Assembly: GCA_004352715.1 (NCBI GenBank)
Contig: SCFE01000062.1
Location: forward strand, 610,269-674,268
Reading direction: 5' to 3'
Length of the DNA: 64,000 bases
Source: Hofstenia miamia
Lineage: Eukaryota; Xenacoelomorpha; Acoela
Each line of letters opens with the position of its first letter. Position 1 is the stretch's first letter. The translations under genes and the position numbers were made by a program. The notes beneath the pieces were generated by a model. It saw only the letters and a program-made list of their open reading frames with translations. It searched no databases and was not told the origin of the DNA. Shown in pieces: positions 34,301 to 47,500 of the stretch.

Positions 34301-37300
34301 TCTTTCTTGTTTACAGGAATTAATTAACTGTTTCGAAATGTACACCATGGATTTCTCTCAGAATCACAATTTGCATTTTCAAGTTGCACTTATTTTAGAA
34401 TTTTTTGTAGTTGCGGTTCAGTAAATATTCCACCCTTAACTTTGTCCTCTGATAACTGGAAAGAGTAGACGAACCTCTTGAAACTTTTTCGCCATGATCT
34501 CAAGTTTTCACACACTGTTTGACTAAACCAAGCTTTATATGAAGTGGAAGCAGCAAACCCTCGAAAGGGTCTATAAGAGCCTATTTAATAATCGGATAAC
34601 CATTAAGTTATCATGTGATGCATGTGTACGAGGATGAAAGGCTGGGATAGGGAAGAAATATTATTTCCTTAACTTTTCTACACTCCGGTATATCAATGAT
34701 TCAAAAATAACTATCATCATGATGTTTTTTTTACTCACGCCAAACTCTCAGAGCAGCAAATGGCATTGTTTTTCTTACAACTCTAAGTCATACATTTAAA
34801 TTTGACTGGCAATTTCAACATATCAGGTTTTGGTCACCCAATTTCACTCTGAAGTACAGTCTATATGCAATCCAGTGCTTAGCACCTTTCACAATTTTAT
34901 GCTATGCATGCTTAGGTTAGGTTCAACATAGAATCCACATACCAAAATGAATATGGTGAATTTCTGCATCTTTTTGTAGGCACGATGAAATCAGCCAATA
35001 TTTTTCAAATACACCTAAAAAAAATATTTGCAACATATACATCTTATAAACGGCAAATGTAAGAATGCTCTGGCCGTACCCCATACATTGCATTACATTA
35101 CCATAATTGGCTGTACTTCTAAAGTAATCTATGGTAGACGAAAAGTAAAAATATCTTTGGAATCAGCGCAAAATTTTGAATGGAGAACACTAAAAAATAA
35201 GAGAAACAAAACTTTTGTGAAAATGTGTTGCCTGTGTTATCAGAAATTAAAACTGATAGCCCATGATTGTTTGCTGGTAGAGTTCTTGAAATAGTGTTGT
35301 TAGAACTTGTAGTAGGCTGTAAGTTTCTTACATAGATAGATATTGTAGTTGCAGAAAAAAGCACAGCCTTTCTGTAATCAATAATAAATCACTGGCAATT
35401 TAAATATTCTATACATGTAAATGCATTGGTTGCGCCGGTGGTGTTAGTTGTAAAACTAAGAAGGTATCTTTGAAGAACTGAAATAGAATGTACGAACTGG
35501 TTTAGAAAATATAGCGCCAATTTATGGCTCATGATCAGAGCTGGGATTTTAGGTGATAACAAATTGTCGATTGAGATTCTAAAAAGTTGCAATAAAATTA
35601 CTGAAAAGGTGGTTAAACGTTGCATAAAATTATAGTGATACATTACGATATCAAAATGTTTGTTTCTGAATTGATTGTTAAGTAATACTAAGTCGATTAT
35701 CTCTTAAGATACACGAGTGTTTCCAACGACTTTTCGATTGCATATATCAAGGGACGATAACAGCCAGTTGAGACACGAGCTTTGATTTCTGTTTTTCCAT
35801 GACTTGTTCATGCTCCCTGCTCCTTGATGGTACCTAAGAGAGCATTTCCAACACAAGTTCCAAATGTTCATGATAAAAAACGGCAGCATCAAGCCAGATA
35901 CCCCACCAACTAATAATAGGTCTTGGAGGTTGCGGCAGTGAAGGGCAATAGTTTTTGTAATAGGCCAAATCTTAGTTAGTAAAAGACCAAATTTTCTAAA
36001 AAGTTGTTTATTTCGAAAACTGTTAGTTTAGGTACTAAAAAGTTGCTTAATACGTTAAGTGTCACATGCGCCACCAGTGGCTCATGGGGCGCACTCTGAG
36101 TACGGCAAATGAGCCACTGACGGCACATTTCTAAATTTTATTTTTTATTATTTTTTCCTATATTTTTTGCCTGTAATGATATTTATTTCGCAATTTTTAT
36201 TTATAAAACACATATAATGGGTTCTTCTAATAAAATAACATGGCGTTGCGCGGAAGTTTGCAAAATCGAGAATGGCGTTTAACGTGTTAAGGTGTTTAAA
36301 CTATTATCTCAATCCTGCTCATGATTAATGTGGTGACGAAATTGAAATTCTTTTATTAAGTAAGGCTTAGATCCCTTTCTCTAGCCTTCGTCTATGAAAA
36401 AACTTTGTAAAGTTGCACTTAGTTAGAATATTTAAACTAATATATGAAATATACGTTCTTCACAAATTAATGTACCTTATGCAATGTTTATTGCATTAAA
36501 TACTTCAAACAATAACCCTTTAATCCTAAATTTAAATAATTAATGAATTTATGTTAGCTTTTGATTGTTTTATTTCGAATATACAAAGTGTAATGCATTT
36601 CACAAGGGCGTAGATAATCCAGCGAATAGATAATAATCTTATTCACGGATTAATGTATCAAGAATGCGACGGTGAAGAGTGAAGCTGATCAGACTCCCAG
36701 AGTGTGTTACTGTTTCTTTTCAATTTCCTTCGCATGTTATAATTTTTAGGCATACGACTTCAATGGGCGCAGCCTAAAGCGAAAACCTAAGGGTTTATTT
36801 ATTCATATATTATCTAAAAAATCATGCTACCACTTCGGTAGTATTTAATGGGCTTCTTTCACCTAAAAATTTTTGATAATATTTTTACAACGGATTTTGT
36901 TGGGGTATCAAACCAAAAATTACATATTTAGTTGTCCTTGAAATCAATGAATTACACTTGCTTTTTAGTTTGCATAATTGCATCCATGAAAGTGTTTGGC
37001 ATGAATTGTTCTGATTTGTAATTTTTTGGAACGGTGTTAATTTGATGACAAGGGAATTTAGTTTAGGGTTTTCACTTAACCCGGATTTACTCTAAGTGTC
37101 AGTCAGTTAAATATTCAATTACTGAATATCTAGTCAAAATCTTGCATATCTGTAGCTTCTCCTTCCCTAAATACGTCTTCTAATGATTATGCTTTCCAAG
37201 AAACGCTTTTTGATTTATTTATGGTGTTGAATTCTGATTATCAGCATTATTCAAGTCAGGATTGAAGAAAAAGTTTCAATTTAGCAACTGTTCATAAGCA

Positions 37301-38523
37301 TCAATACTTAAAAAGGAAAAATTAATGGTAATATACTTTCCTTTGGCAAAACGGGTATATAAACTTTACGGTTTCAGCAATGTTTTAATGCACTTACAAT
37401 AAATTTGTTCTTTATTTTATATATTTTACAAAGCATGATTTGGAATATAGTTCTTGTTATAGTCATATTCTCAAGGCTGATTATATCAAAATATTGTGGC
37501 TTCTATGAATTGATTTGACAAGAAAATAGTCATACATTCTTTTTATCAAATTTATTAAATTTTTGTCTAGACGTACAAGTAGATTTCTGTGGCCACCTAT
37601 TGCCAAACGAAGCCAATTTTGTTGAAATTTATTTTTTCAATATTATTGCATGGACCCACAACGAAACAAATATGATATATTTGCTTATAAATATAAAATA
37701 TTTGCTGTTGTCAGGATTGATTTATATATGCATATATGGAATATTCTAAATCTCGGCTTAATTTCTTTAAATACGTTTTGTATCCCTTGATGGTTGCGCA
37801 ATGTTGTGTAAATATACGTATGTTTATCATGTATAGTAAATAGCTGTCACTTAAGGGGAGGCTAGGCGTTGAGTTACTTCGATAAATTTCAATCGTTTCT
37901 GGAAATATGATAACCATCAAACCAATGTGTAGCATGGCGTCAAATATTGGCGTTTACTACACGTTAAACCAAATAAACTTAATCGCGCAATTCTCCTCTT
38001 TTGATTTTAAATATTTAATCTTAGGGTAAACAAATTATTTTGATATTTGTATCAATTTTATTTAACATTTACGTCCTGAAAACACAAAATGTAATCTTAA
38101 AAAAGCAAACTGAAATGTTATATAATACATGCACAGTCATTTTCTGATTGCTCTTTCAATATTGCAAAATGTTGGTTTAATTCGGTTAATCGAAACTATC
38201 AACCAAAGCTTTGAAAATATCAGTGTCACAATAAAATTTTCTTATTTCTGATAAATTATTTTACTTTTGAAATAATGCTATTCAAGAACTGTGTAATAGT
38301 TTGACCAAAATCATACTTAAAAAACTAAAAAAAAATTACTTGTCTTTTTATTCAGATGTTACCACATCTCCAAATTTAATTCCAAAAACATGAATCGAAT
38401 ATTTTATGACACTCGGGTTTTCTACGTGAAACGCATAAAAGAATTTTTGTAATTAATTTTTGTACTAAGTTTAGTGTTTCCACACAAAATTCCTGTTTCT
38501 AAAGATATTAAAAATAATGATAA

Positions 38524-38560
<37 letters not shown>

Positions 38561-41500
38561 TCATTTCTCTTCACAGCTTCATGCTGGTATCCCTCTCAGT
38601 TCGGGAATCACTAATTCCCAGGGAGTCTGAGAGCTTTACTCAGGACTATAGCTGTACCTAACAATGCTGCCTTCTTTGCTACCGCTCCTCCCCACTTTGG
38701 TACTTCCAAATCCTCCAAGTATCTCTTGTTTCTTACTCACTGCTCCAAGTGCTCCTACAACTACCGGGACTACTTCAACCTTCTTCAACTTCCACAGCCT
38801 TTCTATTTCCTCTGCCAACTCTCTGTACTTGTCTATCTTCTCTTTCTCCTTGCTTTCTACATTTCTGTGCTTTGTTACTGCTCCCAATCTTTTCTCTTTG
38901 TCTACTACTACTATGTCTGGCCTCCGTGCTTCTATCACTTTGCTTGTCTGTATGTTGAAGTCCCACAGTATCTTAACCTTCTCATTTTCTATGACGCCCT
39001 GTGGCTTGTGCTCATACCACTTGTCTCCTGCTTCTAACCCATGCTGCCTGCTCAAGCTCCAATGTACCATTCGTCCTACCTTGTCATGCCTGAACTTCTA
39101 CTCATTCTGTGCCAACTTCTCACAACCTGCTGTCAGATTATGTATTGTTTCCGCCTCTTTCTTACATAGCCTACACTTATCACTTACTTCCTTTCTTCTG
39201 TCTATATGCTTCTTCACCCTGTTTGTTCTTATTGCTTGCTCCTGTGCTGCCATTATTAGTGCTTCTGTTTCTCTCTTCAGTCCTGCCTTCTTTAACCACT
39301 TGTTGCTCTCTTNTTCTTATTGCTTGCTCCTGTGCTGCCATTATTGTTATTATTATTATTATTTGAATTGTACCGGTAAGGCTTTAATAAACTATTCAAA
39401 TTTAAAAAAATTAGAAACAGGCAAGAAGAAACATTGTATTTAATGTAGAAACCATATTATTGATAATGAAATTCCATTGCAAAAACATTTAAGTACCAAC
39501 TTTGCTTGACTGTGTAAAGTGTAAAAAAAACTGGACACATCGATAAACAATGTAAAATAAATTTAGACAATAGCGCAATTTGTAAAATCACTCCTTCTAA
39601 ATAAAATCCGAATTTTACTAAGAGTAATATTAAATCACACTAGGAAATAATTTAAAAAACACTGGGTCCGTTTTCGAGCAGAAAATGTGCTCCTTCTTTC
39701 TGGAAAAATGTAGTCATTGTCTTTAGCAGGTGGTCTTAGCAGTAATAAATTCTGCAGTGGCAATTCATCGATTAATTGTCCAAAGAAAAAGTTCCACAAA
39801 TAACTTTCGGAGAGCTGTTTTCAAACTCAGGAGTCGCGGGAGTCTTCTGGAACCCATGTTCTCTCACTTAATTGGACAGTTATTCATCATTGAAGAAAGT
39901 AGCAGGATCATTCACCATTGACTGGTGTAAGCTGTTGCAAAATTCAACAAGAGCTGTGCTTAAAACTTTGTACCAGTTGCATTTGCGTTCGCTTAAGATA
40001 AGGTAAGTTGCGGGACGTTGTAGATCTCTCACAATTTCAACAAATTACTGGGTAGCCAGAGTACCGCTTTCTCTGATCACAGATTCTAATTAAACATTAT
40101 ACCATTTCAAAATAATTTTTTAGAAAGTTTATTGTTGTGAATTCGTCTGACTGAAGGCTGTCCAATTGTAACTATTACTTCTCCCAATCTACAAAACGCA
40201 CCAGTTACATTTGAACTGCCAAATGGCAGACAAAATTCAAATTGTGCTTGCCACGAAAACGGAAGTAAAAGGTCATTAATTTCTGCATATATAATCTTCA
40301 ATGAACTTCTCTTATAACTAATAATTTAAATCTAGGAGTGTTTTTTGTCCTCACTGTATTTTCACTGGATATTATTATGATAGCTAATTTTAATTTGGTA
40401 ACAGATGTAAAAGTGAATTCGTACGGCAACTCATCTATGTGTTTCCAGCATAGAACTTGTCAACATAATAATTATGAAATATCGATGCAACAATCAAATT
40501 GCAGCGAATGAAATCTGTGCAAGAGACTAACATAGATTTTAGCAATTTTTTGAAATTTTGCTAAGCGTCTTAGGTGATAAAAATATTTCGTCGTCTAGGT
40601 TAATTTTTATTAAGAAGATATTAATATTGAGTACTTCTACAATATTCCGATACTCTTCATTTTTTAATTGGATTGTTTTTCAACAATTTAAAAGTGCCAA
40701 ACATTATGACTAAAGAAATTGGTTTCCGTTACAATGACCCTGTTTAAATAGATTTTAATACAAGGCCATGAGCTTGTACAAAACACAAAATTGTGAAAAT
40801 TTTGACGTATAAATGTTTTAATGTTAATTTGGTATAATGTAGAATCGGCAAAAGGTCATTGGGCCAGGTAGTCATTGGTTGGGTCATGAACTTTCTATGA
40901 TTACAGGGGTCCTATTAATTTTGCCTATTTCACTTAAAAATAATATATAGAGTGCCATCGTTCAGAGTAGTAATTTAGTAACAATTCTTTAGTTAGGAGG
41001 CGAGCCGTGGCCAGTGCCCGACCTGCAGACACTTCCTCGTCATGAGACTTCAGTATCAATGGAGATGACATTATCGTTGTCTGCAGCTTTTATATTTTAT
41101 CACTAGTTACGAATGTATAAAGAAACCTATCTCTCTCAGTGACGCGTTTAGGGGGACGACCCCCCTTGGGGCCAGCTGCGAACACTTAAGAATTAAAATC
41201 TGTTCACTTTAATTCAAGATGTTAGCAATCGGTTTGCTACTAAAAACAGACGATTACATTTTGTGTAAGCTTACTTTTGTTCAAAAAAACTTTTTTTGCA
41301 ATTTTTTCTGTACAAATGGGTGTCAGCTCCACCCCCCCCCGTTTTAAAATCCTAAACGCGCCACTGCTCTCACTTCACATTGATAATGTAAGCATCTCTA
41401 TAAAGGTCTGTAGAAAATGAAAGGTTTTGCCCTAAAGAATCTACTTGGAGATACCGTTGGCTGGAAATTACAAGTGGAGGCAACATAGCCTATCGGAAAC

Positions 41501-44500
41501 CTACTTGGTTGGTATCTCCTTGCGAGATGTTTCAGATTGTCCAGTCGTGATAGACTACCCGCCCAACCCGCAAACATTATTAATTTGGCTGCTACAATGC
41601 ATTAATAAACTTAATAAAATAAATTATCAAAAACAATCAGTAAATTTTGTAGGCTAAAAAGGTTAGAAACGTACTAATGTAAACCAGCTCGGCAAAAGTT
41701 GAAATTTAATGAATTTCTAAATGCTTGTTTGTACATAATTGTTAGGTACTAGTTTACGTACCTATCACTTAATAAATTCAATAATTGATCATAGCTCTGC
41801 AGTTTGTTTACATTTAGTTTCGTTCTAGGATGTACGAGTTAACCTTTTCTGGGAGTGTTGCAAATTTGCAACAGACTAAATTCCCCTATGTAAAGCTGTG
41901 GACAGACAACCCTAGATTAAGTTCCGTGTAAAGGAAGTATTGTTATTCGTTAATTAATTGAATCCAATCAATGACTGACTACAAACACTTGTCTTTATAT
42001 AATAGGCCGGATCGAAAAAATTTTTTTTTGAATTTGTACTCTACCCATTGATTTTCTTTTGTGGTTAGTAAATAAGATTTCATGTAAAATATATGCTCAA
42101 TCGATACATGTTTGACCCCCCACACTCGACCTGAAGATGTCACCATATTTTGGCCAAAAATTCGCCGGTTTTTCACAGATTTTCAAGTTTAAATGTCACA
42201 TAAACAGATGTTAGGATATTCAGTCATTCACATTCTAAATGATATTACTGTACATATCTTGATTTCTAGTCAGGGACAGTTTAAAGTGTATTGAATAATA
42301 TTTGACCCCAAAATATTTTGTTAAAAGAGAACAAAATTGGTAACTTATCTTGTTATTTTCAAAAGGTAAACAAATGTCTATAAATTACAGCACCAGCCAC
42401 TTAATTCATTATCAAAATAAATCAGAATCACCGATAACTACCATTATGCAAAGTCCTTTTTACTTTCGAAAGAAGGCATCAGATTTCAAATTTCCAATTT
42501 GTTGCGAATTTCACGATTACGGCTCTCTTTGCTGCCAACTTGGCGTGCTGCATCTGTTACAATGTTAACTCCTCTTTCAACAGCCTGGGTGTGACAGTGA
42601 AATGGAAGCTGTAGTGGACTTTCAATGCATGATTATACATCATCCTTTGTCATCCCGGACAGAACTGGGGGAAAAGTTTGAGTGCTATCATCCAGTATAA
42701 CCATAGCACTGTAATCTTTCGCTGTGAACGAGATTTTCGGAACCTGGAACTTTCTGACTGGAAATGTAGGTTTTACATCCATATGGTTTTTTAGAAATTG
42801 TACAGCAAAATTTCGAATGCGTCTACGGTCATCAGACAGCATTCCAAGCAGCAGTTTTTCCGGATGTGCAAAATATTCATTCCTTGCCAGAACTGGAAAA
42901 ACTATCAGCTGATCCAATAATCTGCATTGGCTAAGTAGAAAATAAAAATGACGAGGAGCTTCCGTTATTGCTGGTTTGCGCTTGATACTAAACCATGTTG
43001 GTGCATAAACCATGATAACAAAGTAAGTCAACCTGTTGTTCGCAGGTATATCAAGTGAGATGTACAAGCGTAATATTCGGATGGCGGTGATTAACCACCT
43101 GGAGTGGTTCAAAGGTCCAATGACCCTATTTTCCAAGCTATTGGACACTGTGCCAGAAATAACAACTAGTGTCAGTTTGTAGAGCAATTTCTGGTCTTGA
43201 GAGAGATCCTTTACGACATCATCTGGGAGTATCGGAAATGATGCGTTGGGGATTGCCTTGAACTTCATTACAGGCAGTTTTTCAATCGCTCCCACGAGTT
43301 GTTGACCTACTGGACCAGTGTATGATGTTGGTCCCATTGTTTTTCCATCTATACTCGTAAATAAATGTCTTAAAGGCAGTTCATTTATGTGGAGGAGACA
43401 TACATTCCATTGAAGCGCATGACCAACCTTTTGCTCTAGAATGGTTATAACACCACCGCGATGCCCAGTGTTTATTGGTGTTCCATCATAACCAACTGAA
43501 AAAAACAACGATATAATGAAATGATATGATATAATAAATATGATTATTTACAAAATAATTTACCGAGTGTTAGCTGGTCCAAGCAAACATTATTTACTTC
43601 CAATCCATAAAAAATAGCAGAGGCTATATCTGTCGCTTTTCCAGATACTGGAACAACATGATCAATGTAAATGGTACCAGGCTCTCAATTAAAGATAGTG
43701 TTCCTCTTTGAATTATGTCCAGTTTTTGTGACATCCTTCCGGCCATCAAAGTAGACACCCAATATACCTTTACTAGTTTCTGTTGACAGTTGTAGATGAC
43801 TAGCTTGATTTTTCTTTTCATGCCGTATTTTATGCCTGTCTACTATTTCTTCTGGACTCATTAGCGCTGCATGCCGCAAAGTTGCAGTAGCAATGGCCGC
43901 TGCTCCTCGATCAGACACATTCCATCTGCTTGCTTCCAAACAAGTGCGGGGCAGAGATTTTGTTAGTATTCTTGATTTTCTCTTATGTCCAGTACCTTGG
44001 TCTGGATAGAACTCTGCATCATCCGAAAAATCGCCATTAGTATCAGTAATTTCGCCATCGGAAGACAAAGATATATTTTGTAGAGCTTGAGCACGATCCA
44101 GCTCCCGTAAACGACGTACCTCAAGTAATAACTGATCGTCTGTACTTCTCTTCAATTTCTTCTGTATTTTTGTAGTTTCTTTTTGATCCACAACACCAAT
44201 TTGCATTTTTCTACGTCCGGACTTTTGATCTTCATAAAAGTTTTCTTCCGTCTTTGGAACAATTCCATTCGAATTGTCAAACAACGCCGTGATTTTTCCT
44301 TGAAATTCTAATATTTGCTCTTTGGAAGAGCCAGTTGTCTCCTCTTGGGGGGAATCTTCTTCACAACAGATCAATCCATCTCAAAATCGTATCCACAACT
44401 TTGTGTTCCAGAATTGTCGGAGGGCTCGCCCTCTCCCATATCTCAATCATTTCCCTTGCCACAGTCTTGCAGAGGTCACGATTGCTTGTTACACCAGGGC

Positions 44501-47500
44501 TGGAGACACAATTTTTCATGTACAAAATTCGTCTTAATATGTCCCGAATATTTGGTAGCTGCGATTCGGAAAGTGTGGGCAGAAATGACCCAGTGAATTC
44601 ATCACCCATTGCCAGACGGGTTGCCATGCCCCTGCTAAAGCAAAAGACAAAATAGCGATGTATTAGCTTTAACTGTCAATCTCAAATAAAACCCAGCACA
44701 GGAAAATCAGCTTATACTGTCAAGTCCTCTGATATTGTCTTATAGGCACCTAACGTCCAATAGGATGGATCGAACACAAGAATTATTGTTCATTATTTTT
44801 TAATAACGATGAGTAGAAATATGACTGATTATCACTTACCAGTTATTAGTGAAAACTGACTCATCTGTAACGTTGATGGACTGCGTTTGGTTTATTGCTT
44901 AGTTAATTAAATTCCGATGGATGATGTGTTGTGTCTTCTGCGATTCGGAAAGTGTGGGCAGAAATGACCCAGTGAATTCATCACCCATTGCCAGACGGGT
45001 TGCCATGCCAGTTAAAGCAAAAGACAAAATAGCGATGTATTAGCTTTAACTGTCAATCTCAAATAAAACCCAGCACATGAAAATCTCNATCATCCGAAAA
45101 ATCGCCATTAGTATCAGTAATTTCGCCATCGGAAGACAAAGATATATTTTGTAGAGCTTGAGCACGATCCAGCTCCCGTAAACGACGTGCCTCAAGTGAT
45201 AACTGATCGTCTGTACTTCTCTTCAATTTCTTCTGTATTTTTGTAGTTTCCTTTTGATCCACAACACCAATTTGCATTTTTCAACGTCCGGACTTTTGAT
45301 CTTCATAAAAGTTTTCTTCCGTCTTTGGAACAATTCCATTCGAATTGTCAAACAACGCCGTGATTTTTCCTTGAAATTCTAATATTTTCTCTTTGGAAGA
45401 GCCAGTTGTTCTCCTATTGGGGGAATCTTCTTCAAGTTAGCCAAAAGATCAATCCATCTCAAATTCTTATCCACAACTTTGTGTTCCAGAATTGTCGGAA
45501 GGCTCGCCCTAAGCAGAGGTCACGATTGCTTGTTACACCAGGGCTGGAGACACAATTTTTCATGTACAAAATTCGTCTTAATATGTCCCGAATATTTGGT
45601 AGCTGCGATTCGGAAAGTTTGGGCAGAAATGAATTCATCACCCATTGCCAGACGGGTTGCCATGCCACTTAAAGCAAAAGACAAAATAGCGATGTATTAG
45701 CTTTAACTGTCAATCTCAAATAAAACCCAGCACATGAAAATCAGCTTATACTGTCAAGTCCTCTGATATTTTGTCTGATAGGCGCCTAACGTCCAATAGG
45801 ATGGATCGAACACAATAATTATTGTTCATTACTTTTCAATAACGATGAGTAGAAATATGACTAATTTATCACTTACCAGTTATTAGTGAAAGCTGTAATG
45901 TTGATGGACTGCGTTTGGTTTATTGCTTAGTTAATTAAATTCCGATGGATGATGTGTTGTGTCTTGTACGCATTGTGGGTTTCGTTGATTGACTGATATT
46001 GTGTAGAACAAACTATCTAATTAATGTCTGTTTGCTATGATGTAAAGATTGAGTGAATCGCCAACAAGCTGGTGTTCTTACTTTGCGCAGAAATTAGACA
46101 TACATTTTGAAAATTAACCAATTTTGTTCTCTTTTAACAAAATTTTTTGGGGTCAAATATTATTCAATACACTTTAAAATGTCCCTGACTAGAAATCAAG
46201 ATATGTACAGTAATATCATTTAGAATGTGAATGACTGAATATCCTAACATCTGCTTATGTGACATTTAAACTTGAAAATCTGTGAAAAACCGGCGAATTT
46301 TTGGCCAAAATATGGTGACATCTTCAAGTCGAGTGCATCGATTGAGCTCATATTTTGCATGAAATCTTATTTCTACTAACCACAATAGAAAATCAATGGG
46401 TAGGGTACGAATTCAAAAAAAAATTTTCGTCTATTTACATGCAAATATTCGCATTTTAAATTCTTTTATCATGCTAAAATACCTAAAGCAGAACAGTAAT
46501 CAATTTTCTATTAAAAATGCTTTTTTTATCCCCAATGTAACTGTAAACATTTCAAAATTTAGTTTTATGTATTCTCAACTTTACATCTTTGTTTCTCTAA
46601 ACTGCAAGCATGTCTCTGGTTGATTTTTAATAAAAATATGCTTGCTAGTTTATCTAAACTAGTGTTAAGTAATAAATCATTTTTTTGTAAATCTTCCAAA
46701 ATATCAACCTCATACTGGCCATTGTTGCAATTATGCAACAAACCTAAAATTCTAACTGGAAATGAAAAATACCATTTTTTGGATGTATCTAATCAATTTG
46801 ACCCTTACTTTGATATTCCATCATTTTTGATTTTTTTTATAAGAAACTAAATTGTGGCCCAGAAAGGGTTAATTTAAACACCAAAGTGAGACACTAATTT
46901 AAATATAAATATCAAAAATAGTTAATTGGTCTAGAACTACTGCTCTACTGACACCCAAGCAGTTACATTAAGCACAATGAGTGCAATTAGGGTCGGCACT
47001 ACAATAACAAAATTTAAATTAATTTTTTTAGCAGGGAAGAGCGCTCATAGACCACGAAATTGAAACTCTTGATTGCGATAATTTGCTTGGAGAATCAAAA
47101 CCTTTGATTACTCGGAAACTTCGGCGGCGAACTTTGGAGTCTCCTGCACATCCGTCAAGTGCACTTTCTGTTGTTGGACCAATCATTACAAATGGCAATA
47201 GTAGAAGGAAACCTAATTTACCACTTGGACAAAATAACATACTCGCTTCTTTCTCCATTCCAATTCCAGATGATGAAATCTACAATGATCTTAGAGCTAT
47301 TAACAAGGGTTTTAAAAACCCTACAAATCGGGATGTGAGCATTTATTTATTTAATCTTTAGTCATTAGCTTAAAGTTTAGACATATTTTGCTTTCTATGT
47401 TTTCTTAGTTTTGCAATGGCGGTTTATTAACACTTATCAACCTTCTATATTATTGAATGTGCTCTTCAAAACAAGAACGCTATTCCTAATATTTCTGAAT

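Larger units (their letters stand above)
42013..46429 (-). mobile_element. 4.4-kb DNA transposon with TIRs of over 300 bp, unnamed superfamily
   Basis: Left TIR 42013-42341 and right TIR 46117-46429 are inverted copies with scattered differences. Both start CGAAAA(AA)TTTTTTTTTGAATT and share TTTTTGGCCAAAATATGGTG. One transposase gene lies inside on the minus strand. I could not define a target duplication at the TIR ends. Part of the interior is duplicated around a single N at 45088, so the true length is probably nearer 3.4 kb. Confidence 0.8.

Noticed and set aside
38521-38560. CRISPR-like regular repeats
   Set aside because: Simple ATT microsatellite; the genome is eukaryotic and no spaced direct-repeat array occurs in the window.
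38664-39443. 259-codon plus-strand frame, Ser/Leu/Cys-rich
   Set aside because: It is the antisense shadow of the LINE finger and endonuclease segment, which has clear motifs on the minus strand, and it crosses a single N.
41020-41080. Possible tRNA-derived SINE head (GGAGGCGAGCCGTGGCC...)
   Set aside because: I could not find A and B box promoter motifs at the right spacing, nor a cloverleaf.
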